A DNA stretch of 64,000 nucleotides from NCBI RefSeq assembly GCF_019399895.1, contig NC_091871.1, positions 1,827,001-1,891,000 on the forward strand, written 5' to 3'. The notes under the pieces are model-generated. The model had not been told where the DNA came from. It ran no database searches and was given only the letters and a program-made list of their open reading frames with translations. The position numbers were made by a program, and so were the translations under genes. Below are positions 40,866 through 52,656 of the stretch, one piece after another. Each line of letters begins with the position of its first letter. Within the stretch, counting starts at the first letter, position 1. Origin of the DNA: Cardiocondyla obscurior. Lineage: Eukaryota; Arthropoda; Insecta; Hymenoptera; Formicidae.

Positions 40866-41505
40866 CTCCGACTGTCTCACCGCTTTACTCCTTCTAGCCT
40901 TTTAATACTTCTCGAGCGTTTTGGAGACTCGGCCCGGCGAAACTTCGACTCCGGTATTATACAATTTGACAAATTTGCTGTTGATTAATATTGCCCGAGA
41001 CGTAAATTATTTAATTTAATTAATTTAAATTATATTCGACCATATTCTGCTTTATTTGACTTTATGTAATATTATTTTAAAATGTTTCTTGACAAAAAGG
41101 ACCTCTCCGATTTAACCAAGTTAAATCTTTTTTATAATAAAAATACTTAGATTTTATAAAAAATTTGAATAACTATTAAATATTAAATTAAAATAAGTTT
41201 ATTAATGACTTATTAAAAATTAAAATAACCCGATCGAAACGAAAAATAAGATTCTATCAAGTCACAGTTATTCGTTTCGATCTGACACACCTTGATTTGT
41301 ACATACCGTCCAGGAGACCCTGATTTCTATCAGCTCCGCGAGATAGCACCAACATCGTTTATGGTGCCTCAAATATGTCGGTCTCGCGGGAGAGGAGAGC
41401 GTGTCAATTATTAGCGCTTTAACTTTTTGGCGATTGCAGCTGGACGAATGGCACCTGCGTTGAGCTAGCCGTGCGACACTAATCGACGACAGCGAAGGGA
41501 GGAAG

Positions 41506-44500
41506 ATGAGCTTCTCCGTGAAGAAGACCGGCGGCAGAATGTGGCACGAGGCACGCAAGCAGGAGAAGAAGATCCGCGGTATGCTGGTCGATTATCGTCG
41601 CAGAGCGGAACGCAGGCGAGATTACTATGAGAAGATCGTAAGTACCTGCACGAGAATGCACGAATACGTGAATGCTTCGCTCTTCATAAGTCAAACGGAT
41701 CGGTTTGATCAGCTCATTGCTTTTTTTAACAGGAAACTTTTTTTTTCCCTGGTCAATTTTTATTATTATTGGCTTTTGTTTTTTTTTTTTCCTATCCGCA
41801 TTTGAGGTATAACGGTAAACGGAGGTATCGTTAGACACATGTGATGATAATGAATTGTTCTGGGTTTCTGTTTTTAGAAATCTGATCCTACTCAGTTTCT
41901 CCAACTGCATGGTAGACCATGTAAAATACACTTGGATCCAGCAATAGCTGCTGCAGGTGACAGTCCTGCAAACATGTGAGTATTATAGCATAGTACTGAT
42001 CATTAAATCTGTTCATTAATAACAAATGATTTCTTTATTGACAGGATGCCATGGCAAGGCAATGATGACAATCTTATTGATCGTTTTGATGTACGGGCTC
42101 ATCTGGACTGGATTCCAGAACCACCAGATACCATTGATGTTGATATTGCTCTGACAAGCGAAGACAGACATATCAACTATGAACGTTATCGTATAATAGT
42201 ACAGAATGAATTTTTAGGTGGTATGTTCCTTGTCTTTACTTCTTTATATAGAAATGTTTCTTAACTGCCTTAACCCTTTGAGTGCTCAATATTCACGGCC
42301 TATGCAGTTCGTACAGACGGCGCGTGGCTGGCGCTGAGCGCGAATTTGCGTCCACAGTTACATATCGATAGATTTCGCTGGACGTATATATGCGCCCATA
42401 GCACTCAAAGGCTTAAATTAAGGTGTAAAAAAAGAAAATATTTTTTACGATATATATTTTTAATTAACCATATTTTTTTTTTTTTTTAGTAACTGAAGAA
42501 AAATTCCTTCATCAAATACATTTGGAAGAACAGTTTGGTTCATCGACAAAATTGGATGCTGCAAAAGATAAGAAGAAATCTGCTAATAATGCTGCCATTG
42601 GGTATAATTACGAAACTGAAGAGCCAATACCAGAACCGGTAAAAACAGCAGATCCAGTTATATCGGAGGAAAAAGGCGATGATGAAGATAGTGACATAGA
42701 TTTAGGTACGCTATTTTAATTAATGTATAATTGGCTGAATATTTTCCACATTAATTAATTATTATACTTGTGTATTTTTTTTGTAGATATATGCGTGGAT
42801 GTATCTCAAATAGAACCATCTCAGGCACACGAGATGAATTTAGTAGCTCAAAAATATGGACTTTTAGGTGCTGATTATTTTAGCTTTCTAACGCAAGATT
42901 TTGAGGAAGCCGAAACTTTGCGACAGGCTCGTAAACAAGAAGAAGAGAAAGCCATGTACTCGGTAAATGTTTTATTCGAACGGCTAATGCTTTTTTACAA
43001 TTAATATTTATACATATTACATAAATATCTGTGAAAATATATTATATTTTAATGTATGCTTTTATTTTAAAATCTAAAGGGTCGACGATCGCGTAGAGAA
43101 AGGCGTGCGTTCAGAGAAAAGAAAATGATTGGTCGCGTTATGAGTCCGCCTAGGTAATGATTTGTTACATCTTCACAATCAAATATTCTTTTCTGCGTTA
43201 TCACCTGTGTAAAATCCTTAATGTTTGTTTCAGCTATGCGGCAAGGGAGAGCCCGGAATATAATCCTTACAGAAAATCCTCTTCTAAATCACGATCGCGG
43301 TCCGCGTCGCCTGTAAATACGGGACAGATTACTTACATCACAAGCTTCGGTGGAGAAGAAGAAACTCACGGTAGCACATCACACGTATCTTCGTCAAATT
43401 CAAGAAAAGTCAATTATTCGTATCTCAGACGCCGGAGGTCGGAAAGTCCTGCTTTCAATGATAGAATTGTTAATAGAAAAATATCCAAGTCGAGGTCGAG
43501 AAGCTGTTCACGTTCCATTAGCAGGACTAAATCGTACAGGACGCGTGACAGAAAACGGAGTGGATCTAGAGTGAGGTAAGTTGTAAAAAAAAGAACATAA
43601 AAATTATGGTCGGTTGATGTTTTATTCTGTAATATGTCTAAGCGTTTACTTTACTTTAGATCTAGGCGGACGCGCTCAAGACCTCGAAAATATACAAGAT
43701 CACGTACAAGAAGTCGCTCCAGACGATCACGAACGCGAAGCAAGTCACGATCGCGTTGTAGAAGTGTCAGCAGATCCCGATCGCGCTCAGTTTCTCGATC
43801 GACGAGGTCTAGATCACGTTCGCGCTTGAAGAGATCACGGACTTCGTCCTCGAGCAGCACGTCTGCGTCAAGATCAAGATCTAAATCACACAACAGGAGC
43901 CATTCTAGAGACAGTTATCGGAAAAGGCGCTACTCGTCGAGATCCAAGTCTCGCTCGAGATCGAAGTCTCCGTCGAGATCTAGATCAAGATCGCGAAGTC
44001 AGTCTAGCTGCAAACGATCGCGAAGCGATGATAACAAGACACCAGCACTACCCAGGTAAAATTTCTTTACGGCTTTATGTAAAGATTTAATTATGCGTAA
44101 TGTAAATTTATGATTTGTATTATTTCAGGTATTATGGCCGACGTGGAAAATCGTCAAGTCTTGAGCTGGAACTGTCTGACAACGAAGAAAAATCCAGTCC
44201 AGCAACACCAAAGACATCGATAAATACAAACGTGTAAGTAGCAAACAATTTTATTCATTTAACATTTTTTTCTGAATTTAATTTTTACCGAATATTTCAG
44301 GAACAAGCCAAAAGCAGGGTTAAGTACAAATTCTGGTGGCGGACATAAAGTCAGTAAGAACCATAACGCTCTCTTAGTCACTTAACACAGATAATAAAGA
44401 CAGAACATACTTATATAAGTACTATATCTATATAAGTATAATGTCTATATGCCATCTAAACGACGAATTTCAGCATGCGCGTCTCATTTTCATTACGTAT

Positions 44501-45281
44501 TAATTCATATTCCACATTTATTTTTTTTTTTTCTAATTTTGAATATAAAATTAATGTTTTGTTATTTTTTTTTTATAATTATTGGTGCATACTACATGCT
44601 ATATGTGTAACAGGCACTAGACTTTTAAATTATATCGAGAATATTGACACTCCCAGCTTTTTGTAGACTTTTAAGAGTTTTTTATTTTTCAGTCGCTGAA
44701 AATCACACCGCAAGAGCGGCTTAAAAAGAAAATGCAGGCCTTGCTGAATAGGCAGTGTAAGTTGACATTTAAGAAAAATGAAAAGTGAGCATCATAAAAG
44801 GTAAATGTGAAATAAATTCTTTCAGATAAAGCTGATAAGAAGGCCGAGCAGTTAAGAATTGAAAAGATGGAGCAGCAGAGGCAGGATCGAGAAGACGAGA
44901 TTCGTGAAATGTCCTTAAAACTACGCAGAAAGTAAGAAATTTAGATTTTGTGGAGATTAATCGCGGTATCGATTTTTAAAAATTTAATTTGTTCGACAAT
45001 ATAAACTCTGCTTTTTCTTTTGCAGACAAAGAGAACGAAGACATCGCTATGAAGGCCACAGTTCCGACACGCGATCTTCCGTATCTCGCACGCCAAGTCC
45101 AAGTCGCAGTCCGAGGCATCACGTCGTACGTCGCGATAGGCGGGACACGGATGGTGATCGCGACCGGGATAGGGACCGGGAGAGAGATCGGCGCGATGAT
45201 CGCGACCGTGGTAGAACAGAGTCGCGTAGGAGATACCGAGATTCACCGCTTCGTTCATTGAGTCCGAGGAACAATCGGTAA
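41506..45281 (+). CDS. CLASRP: CLASRP (CLK4-associating SR-rich protein, SWAP2/SFRS16 family)
   Basis: Nuclear SR-type regulator of alternative splicing, known in mammals as a partner of the CLK4 kinase. Exons: 41506-41637, 41878-41975, 42045-42220, 42490-42705, 42787-42962, 43080-43153, 43234-43575, 43660-44055, 44129-44233, 44301-44349, 44693-44756, 44826-44931, 45026-45281. They give 729 residues with intact phase throughout. The N-terminus is the family signature: MWHEARKQEKKIRGM, then VDYRRRAERRRDYYEKI, MPWQG and DRFDVRAHLD. An acidic segment, KAMYSGRRSRRERR and ITYITSFGG follow. A long RS domain is encoded by 43234-44055. A conserved basic/coiled segment, TPQERLKKKMQALLNRQYKADKK (split here over two exons), leads to an RD/RS-rich C-terminus. 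The start has the family's usual MSFSVKK/MWHEARK context. One donor (after 44349, GTCAGT) is weak; read-through there would stop at 44385 and remove the C-terminal domain. Confidence 0.96.
42274..42412. mobile_element. piggyBac-type MITE (TTAA-flanked, 139 bp)
   Basis: TTAA at 42270-42273 and at 42413-42416 bracket an element whose ends are CCCTTTGAGTGCT (left) and AGCACTCAAAGGC (right). These are inverted repeats of 13 bp with one mismatch. TTAA duplication and CCC-type ends are the hallmark of piggyBac elements. The core is more GC-rich than the host intron and has no ORF. It sits within CLASRP intron 3 (42221-42489), so it makes up about half of that intron. Confidence 0.82.
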
Positions 45282-46433
45282 AATTCCCCGATTCTGACGC
45301 TAGCAATTTGCCGAGTTGCACCGACGTCTCGTATTTGCCAGACACTGGCGATTACCTCTATCGCGTGGCCGTTTCACGCTGAGATAATGAGATTAATTAA
45401 GCTCGAATCAAATTCGGTGCAACTAGATGTAACAATGCGAACTTTGTATGCTGCTGAAAAAAAAACCATGCCATTTTCCGTTATTCCAGAGGCCTAGTCG
45501 ACTATTGACTCGAGGACGCACGCTTAATCTTCCATCCGAAATGAATTTAAAAGCGACGTTTTGAAATACTCTTCCCGTTCGGTTGCATTCCGTCTTTAAA
45601 CCGTTGTTAACGAAAGAATCGCATAATGTGGGAAAGGCGTACGGACCCGTCGCAAGGTTATCCGAAATACATCACGAATATACTTAATCTGCTTTTTACA
45701 ATTACATAAGTGTATTTGTATGTTGACTTCTGCTGACATCGGTTAATGTGCATGCGGGAATTGGGAGATTACATGAGAATGGGTAATACCATGAGGATTA
45801 CGTTTATTTTATTTCGCATAAAACGATACGGGCGAAAACATACTGGTGCATTGTAGAATTTGAGTGCACTCTTCGCCATGTATCTCCTGTTGTTAAATAA
45901 TTCTTCAATAATAAAGATGTTTGTTTCAGCTGGGGAATACAGACTATTTTTCGCGTTCTTTGGCTTTAATAGCGTCGTCAAAAGATGTATAATTATGTCC
46001 TTATGTAATTCAAACTATTTTATTGCAAATATTTTTTTATGAATACAATTTCGTTTTGGTGTAAAAGAATTTCACAGTTACGTTTTAACTGTCCGTCATA
46101 AATTTACCTTTTAAACGATTTTAATTTTAGTACTTATTAGAAAAAAAAAAGAAGAAACTTTAGTAAAGGAATGTCCATTTACATTGTGCTTGTAAGTTTT
46201 ACTGGAATGCTTTCCGCTTATCATTTTTTTCTTATTCAATATTCGCCGAGTGATAAAGAAGGATGAAACAATATGGCCTTATTAGAGTAACGTTTTCAAG
46301 AACAGCTCCAGTATCACGAGGTTAAATGAGAAATATATTCATCAACATTTACTTTATACATTCATCGATTTAACGAAGTTATTTAATTAGTTACGAATTG
46401 TTTAATCGTGGGTCTTTATAAAAATAACTCCAA
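45282..46433. other. CLASRP 3' UTR and spacer to gephyrin
   Basis: 1.15 kb without coding sequence. It carries the CLASRP poly(A) signal and a plain AT-rich stretch directly upstream of the gephyrin ATG. Confidence 0.7.
45910..45915 (+). terminator. Poly(A) signal of CLASRP
   Basis: AATAAA 630 bases after the stop, followed within 20 bases by a TG/T-rich stretch (GATGTTTGTTT) as expected for a downstream element. Confidence 0.55.
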
Positions 46434-49225
46434 ATGGCATCGATAAAGATTGCAATTCTAACTGGTAATTATATAATACTATAGGTTACAATATTTATAA
46501 ATTGTTTACCATTTATCGTACATTTCTTACGTCCTAATAATTTTATTACAACGTTTCAGTAAGTGACCGTTGTTCCGAAGATACGAAGAACGATAAAAGT
46601 GGACCTTTGTTAACAACTCTCTGCTCAGATTTGTCAGCATTTGGGATGGGAGTTAAGGGAGAGGTTATATACACTGGCATTGTACCAGATGATATATCAG
46701 CGATAACGGTACTTACAAATATTTTGGCAAATTTTACTTGACGTTTACAGTTGTGCCATGTATTTATGTATGCTGCTTTTAGGATTACCTAGTCATGTGG
46801 AGTGATGTGTACGCTATGGACGTCATTTTTACAATCGGTGGTACTGGATTCTCCAAGAGAGACGTTACACCTGAGGCGACCAAGAAATTTATCGATAAAG
46901 AAGCTCCTGGATTGTCTATGGGGATGTTTATGACGAGCATAACGAAAACTCCGATGGCAATGCTTTCTCGGTAGAACCTCTAGTTTCAGTTTACTCTGTA
47001 ACTTTATTAAAATTATGTCATGCTGCAACTTTTGATATGCTTACAGAGCTGTGTGTGGAATACGAAACAACACACTGATTATCAATCTGCCGGGTTCGTG
47101 TAAGGCTGTAGTTGAATGTTTTGAAGCAATCAAATCAGTCATTCCGCATGCCGTAGACTTGATCTCGGATAAAAAATCGAGAATTGAAAAAGTACACAGC
47201 ATCGTTCAAAATAAAACTAAATCTGATTACAAATCTAAAACTGAACAGCCTAGTATCACACCGTGCACAGTGAGACTTTTTTTCGTTAAAAAAGAAGACA
47301 GATTTTATATAAATTTTTGTAATACAGTCAAATGTTTCAGGTAAATTTCGTAAAGGTAACGACACGCCTGAGAGAGTCTCCATTTCCTATGATTTCTGTC
47401 GAAGAAGCTGTGGAAAAAATAAATTTCAGTGTGCCGAAAATACAGACCGAAATTGTGAACGTGGAAAATGCCTACAACAGAATATTAACCGATAACGTAT
47501 ATTCTAAATATGATTTGCCACCGTTTAAAGCCTCTATTAAAGACGGATACGCGGTGCTGGCAAGCGATGGAAAGGGCAGAAGGAAAGTGTTGTGTGGCGT
47601 GAAAGCAGGAGCCGTGGTAAGTTTCGTTAATAAATACTATTTTATTATAAATGTAACGCAAGAGAAAACAAAAGCACTCTTTCAGCCTGGTCTGCTTTCC
47701 ATTCCCTCCCTGAAACCCGGAACCTGCGTGCGTGTTAACACTGGAGCGCCCATTCCCGACGGTAAATAATTTTAATTGCAATTTATTTGTCGATTTATCT
47801 ATAAAATAAAAATTTTGTAGATAAGTCATAATTTATTTTTTTTTTACTACGTTTGCCTAATTGCAGAAGCAACGGCGGTTGTACAAGTTGAAGATACAAT
47901 ATTGGTAAAGAAAAGAAACTGTAATGAAACAGAAGGAGAAGGAGAAGAAGAAGAAGAAATTGAAATCAAGAAGGAACCTAAAGAGGGACAAGATATTAGG
48001 TATAAAAATTATTATATAAAGACTTAATAGATTTTATCTGTTTGAATCTTTATTTTAAAACGTATTTTATTTTTTTTTATGCGTTGGATTTTGAAGACCT
48101 ATTGGCTGTGATATAGAAAGCGGTGACTTAGTGTTGGAAGCATTTACTAGTATTGGTCCAGCGGAAATCGGACTTCTGGTGGCTTGTGGCTACAAAACCA
48201 TTGCAGTTAGTAAACTTCCACGTATAGGTGTATTGTCCACAGGAGATGAATTACAAGAGGTTGGGAAACCTTTAGAGCCTGGTAAAGTTTACGATAGCAA
48301 TAAGATAACTCTGATCTCCCTGTTAAAAGAAAATGGTTTCAATCCTTTAGATTTTGGAATTGCGGTTGACACGTATGTTAAACATTTATTATTTACATAC
48401 ATTTGCAAATATTACAATTATAAATTATTATAATTAATATGTTATTAATAATGCAATTAATTTGCAGGAATTTTGACACAGAAATGAAAATCAAGAATGC
48501 AATAGATCAAGTAGATGTTCTTGTGACGACAGGCTCGGTATCAATGGGCGATAGAGACTTGTTGAAGCCTATTTTGACGAATTGTTTTAATGCTAAAATA
48601 CATTTTGGTACTTTTGTTGTCTATGTTTCCAATCGTTTTTGGTACTAATATTAATTAAAATGTACGTTTCTCACGCAAATTATTACATGTATTTTTCTAG
48701 GACGTGTAAATATGAAACCAGGTAAGCCAACTACATTTGCGACTTGCCTATTGTCAAACAAGACGAAGTACTTTTTGTGCTTGCCGGGAAATCCAGTGTC
48801 TGCGACTGTTACCGCGCGTTTGTTCCTTTTGCCGCTTCTGAACAAGATGTGCGGCAATCATTCGAAGCCAATCGTAGTGCAAGCTGTGGTTCGTCTGTTC
48901 TTATTATTTCACGAAATAAAAAGATACGCTATAATAATAATATAATAATAAGAATTATGTAATAATCTCATATAATTTTATTTTAATATTGCAGTTAAAT
49001 TCGTCGTACGAATTGGATCCACGTCCCGAATACGCAAGAGCGATCATAAAATGGGAAAAGCATGGCAATCTGCCGGTGGCTTATAGCACAGGTGATCAAA
49101 TCAGTAGCAAATTACTTAATTGCAAAAACGCGAACGCGCTTCTGATGCTGCCAGGGCGAACGACAGAGAAGCAGATGTTGAAAAAAGGCGACGTTGTGTC
49201 AGCGATGCTTACTAATCTCAAATAA
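46434..49225 (+). CDS. cin: Gephyrin / cinnamon, molybdenum cofactor synthesis (MogA-MoeA fusion)
   Basis: Two-step enzyme: the N-terminal MogA-type domain adenylylates molybdopterin and the C-terminal MoeA-type domain inserts molybdate, giving the cofactor for xanthine, aldehyde and sulfite oxidases. Exons: 46434-46464, 46560-46708, 46783-46970, 47047-47269, 47341-47616, 47686-47761, 47867-47999, 48097-48372, 48468-48607, 48701-48888, 48995-49225; 636 residues. MogA part: SIKIAILTVSDRC, then TIGGTGFSKRDVTPEAT, then CGIRNNTLIINLPGS. A short linker leads to MoeA (from 47356): ISVEEAV, DLPPFKASIKDGYAV, CVRVNTGAPIPD, QDIRPIGCDI, GVLSTGDEL, LPGNPVSATV, LDPRPEYARA. An acidic stretch (about 47917-47965) replaces a variable gephyrin loop. 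The MoeA nucleotide motif reads TTGSVSMGDRD where the family normally has TTGG. The donor after 48888 (GTTCGT) is non-consensus but required by phase and homology. The start codon has context CAAATGG and opens the MogA domain directly. Confidence 0.95.
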
Positions 49226-49883
49226 TCTTCCTGAGATATCAACAAACCTCTAATTAATACTTATTACAAAATACAATACAAATTTGTTACTTGTTAATAC
49301 GAACTTATTCTTGATATATTTTTTATTAAAATAAATATTTCTAAAAAATTATTTTATTTTTAAATACAGTTTTAAATAAACCAATAAGTGAATAAGTTTT
49401 ATTTTTTCTTTTCTAGATTATCGTCTTTTTTTTTTCTTTCAATGTTCGAAGAAAGATAATCTAATCAGTGGAGGTTAGTGTAGCTGAATTCCCGCGATAG
49501 GCTCGTGTTTATATTTTGCGGCGCAAAATTTGCGCGCAGTAAATAACGCCTTATTGGCTGTGAAAGTTTTAGCTTTTACGCACATGATAAAGTGCACATC
49601 CTCATTGGCCAGATCGTCAGCCTGTGCTTCATGATGGAGTAGGTGTAGATTTCGGTCACATTACACTGCGTTATACCGTGTGTGTTCGATCTACCACATT
49701 TAGCAGGTGAAACTAAGCTGTGAAAAAAGGAGGTAAAGTGTTATATTACGCATATCACGATTCAGATCCACGTTCAACGGTTACTCGGTTAGTGAAATTC
49801 TTCATTTTTAACTTCTCAGTCACTGAACGTCGCTTGGCTTGCACTAATATCAGACGCAGGTAGTTTCACTCTCACCGGGCAAA
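49226..49883. other. Gephyrin 3' end and maelstrom promoter/5' UTR
   Basis: Holds the gephyrin poly(A) signal, then 500 bp leading into maelstrom. CTCAGTCACTG at 49816-49826 resembles the arthropod initiator (TCAGT) 60 bases before the maelstrom ATG, but a longer 5' UTR beginning further up is equally possible. Confidence 0.5.
49330..49335 (+). terminator. Poly(A) signal of gephyrin
   Basis: AATAAA 105 bases after the stop codon, in A/T-rich sequence. Confidence 0.6.
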
Positions 49884-52318
49884 ATGCCGAAGAACAAAGG
49901 CAGAAACGCCTATTTTTTCTTTATGATTGACTGGAAGAAGGAGATGGAAGCGGAAGGGCGCACATTTCCTAATGGGCTACGAGATGTTCAAGCGGACCCG
50001 GACTGTAGCAAGGAATGGGAAGTAAGTGTTTATGAAAGAGTAAATACAATTTAAAAATGTAATAAGAGCAATCTTGTGTTTTGTGGAACTGTAAACTTTA
50101 GCTTACACACTTTTTTTTGTTCTTTAATAAAACATTATAATAAATCGTTAAAAAATGCATTGTTTTTTGTTAACAGGAGTTACCTGAGCAAAAAAAGGGT
50201 TATTATAAAGCCATGGCCAAGAGAGACAAAGTTACAGCTCAAATGTCAAACATGGACAAGAAAACAACGTATGGAGAATCAATAGCTCTGCTAAAACAAA
50301 AGGAAAAGGAGGCGGAAATGTTCAAAAAAAATATGCACGAGAAAATAAAGTTTTTAATTGGTTCTGCTGTAAATCTTAATTGTAAGCAATGTTGATTTTG
50401 AATTAATTTTTTTTATTTAGATTGAAAATCTTGATACAAGCAATAAGAAAACTCAAGTAAAATATAATTTTTATTATAGAAATACAGGATATTATTAATT
50501 GCAATAATTTAATCAAGCATCAAGTAATACTCCTCTTTTTGAATTGCAGTTTTGCCACAAGTAAAGTTTTGTTTTGTACATGTTAACTGGTTTTTTACCA
50601 AATGTGTTAACAACAGTCTTGAATATTTCCCGGCCGAGTATGCATTTGGCATGTTCTCACTTGAAAAAGGTATAGAGGAAGTGCATCATGTAATTGTCAG
50701 TGCCGAAATTCCATTGGGATACAAACGAGAAGCCCTGGAGACAAGCCAGAATTCTCATCATGTACCAGTGGAATATAATGGTGGAGAGACTGACTTTGCT
50801 GTTATGTATGAAAAGCTCGCTAGTTTTTTTGAATCTAAAAAACTCGTAGACTCATATCCATATATCTATACAACAAGCGCTTTGGTTACACCAGTGCAGT
50901 CCTTGATAACAAAATTGTGCAATGCAGCTGGTAATTTTAATAATTTAACATAGTACATAATTTTATTTATAATAATATTTAAAAAAAATACAATGCCTTT
51001 AATAAATTCATTTTTGTTTCAGAGCAAGATAAAGAACAATTTAAAATATACGAGTTGGAGGCATTGTTCATGCATTTGGCCAATGAAGTCTACAAAAAGA
51101 GAACAGACCGTGATATTAAGTGCATTCCTATTTATGCAGGAAGTATATTTACCCTTTATACGTATATCCATGAACAAGGCTTTGAATGTCACGTACGTAT
51201 ACTGATTATTATCTCATGGGATTTTAAAAGATTTATTCATGATATATTATTTTGCACAGTTTCATAAATATGTCGACGGAGGGTCCGAATACTGCAGTAA
51301 ATCTGTGTTGCATCAATGGGCGTGGACGATGTGCAATGAGTTTTCTGAGCCACTTGGAATCGATATAAAGCCAGGGATCCATTATCCTAGTAAGCCTGAC
51401 CCGCTCTTTGTTGTGACAGATCTGATGTCTAATTTGCAGGTTGATGATGCTCAAGCATCTCAATACAACGGAGTTTTATCCATGACAGGCGTAAGTTCAT
51501 AATAACGAACATAAAATGTGTATGATACTATTATTAATAACTTTTTTTAATTTTTTTGTAACAGGTGAGTGAACAACATAGATTGAAAGTTTCTAGTAGA
51601 ACGTACAGTGAAGAGATGCGCCGACGAGAAATGTCAAAACCAGTAAAAATCATCGATTGCAGCAAAATACAAGGATCTGCCAGTAAACCCACCGACGAAT
51701 CTGTTAACAGTCTTACTGATCAGTCTGAGAATTTACCTGTCGAAGAAAAGAAATTCATGTCGAACTATGTAAGTATTCTTATATAATTTTTACATTAAAT
51801 TAAAAAATATTGTGTTTATTAATTTCACGTTTTTTATAGTTAAATGAAAAACCGTTGCGACGACCAAATGCTAATTGTAAGTTAAAAAAAAAATTTTACT
51901 TTAGTTATAAACAAAGTTGAATCGATATATGTAAAATTTTTATACTGTTGCATTTTATATAAATAATTACTTTTAGCATCTATGTATTCCACTTCTATAG
52001 AAGATTTTGTTTTAAAAGATGAGAACTTTCCTCCTATTGGTAAGTCAACGTCAATAGAATTGGATTTTTTAATTAGTTTGTTAATTGCTCACAAATGATT
52101 GAATTAATTCCTTACACATGTAGGTGGGCGAGGCGTGTCCATCAAACATCGGATAATAAATCCAAAAAAAGCGCCCTTAGGCAAAGGTAATGCTTTGCTA
52201 TAAATTTATTATGTATCACATTGAATAATCTAATTAATAAATAATTTATTGTACGATATTTAAATATTCTTTACGAATTTTATTGTAATATTTTTTTGTA
52301 GGGCAAGGACACACTTAA
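49884..52318 (+). CDS. mael: Maelstrom, piRNA-pathway protein (HMG box + MAEL domain)
   Basis: Germline factor needed for Piwi-dependent transcriptional silencing of transposons; acts in nucleus and nuage. Exons: 49884-50021, 50177-50381, 50550-50930, 51023-51192, 51260-51490, 51565-51768, 51840-51876, 51977-52039, 52124-52186, 52302-52318; 502 residues with intact phase, close to family length (about 430-460). The HMG box is about residues 3-75 (KNKGRNAYFFFMIDW ... KEWEELPEQKKGYYKAMAKRDK). The MAEL domain, an RNase H-like fold, follows from about 115 to 330. Its family-typical Glu-His-His-Cys residues can be placed: Glu144 (PAEYAF), His160/161 (EEVHHVIV), His184/185 (SHHVPVEY) and Cys310 (SEYCSK). 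The C-terminus has the conserved GRGVSIKHRI motif (human SVRGRGIT). The last three coding exons are tiny (63, 63 and 17 nt). The start is the only Met in frame before the HMG box, with context CAAAATGCC. Confidence 0.95.
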
Positions 52319-52430
52319 ACTGAAGAGTCTATAACAGATCTAATGCAGCTTTAACCAAATAACTTTCCAACTTTGGATCAAGAAAAAAATATCTACGATA
52401 CATTTATTTTACAACAAATACTATTGTGAT

Positions 52431-52436
52431 AATAAA
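52431..52436 (+). terminator. Poly(A) signal of maelstrom
   Basis: AATAAA 113 bases after the maelstrom stop, followed by a T-rich stretch. Confidence 0.6.
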
Positions 52437-52648
52437 AAGGCTTGATTTTTTTTTGATATATAAAAGTATAAGTATTTGTTACAATGATAAATAAATATAT
52501 AATTTCAGTATACATTATCCTTTTTTATGAAATTTAGAAAGTTTCAAATCGGATTCGATTTGGTACTTGTTAATTTGAAATTTTACATTATTTCTAACTA
52601 GAGACCTGAATAAAGAGAAGCGATATTGAAATCGACAAGTGTTGTATT

Positions 52649-52656
52649 TATCGATA
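52649..52656. promoter_or_regulatory. DRE-like motif TATCGATA
   Basis: Perfect 8-bp palindrome matching the insect DREF-binding element, followed by a GC-rich GAGGCCGCCATTTTG segment that looks like a housekeeping 5' UTR. No ORF of note starts nearby, so it could mark a non-coding transcript or be chance. Confidence 0.3.

Larger units (their letters stand above)
34591..41505. other. mnb 3' UTR and AT-rich intergenic region
   Basis: After the mnb stop there are 6.9 kb without a supportable exon. AATAAA sites occur at 35820-35825 and again further down, so the mnb 3' UTR is probably at least 1.2 kb and could be longer. The region has (AT)n-rich DNA at 37639-37860, several A/T runs, and the GC-rich repeat block at 40724-40865. 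The - strand open frame at 39435-39950 is Phe/Ser/Leu low complexity and not a gene. Confidence 0.6.

Noticed and set aside
43651..43893. - strand Asp/Leu/Arg repeat frame
   Set aside because: Antisense shadow of the CLASRP RS-domain exon.
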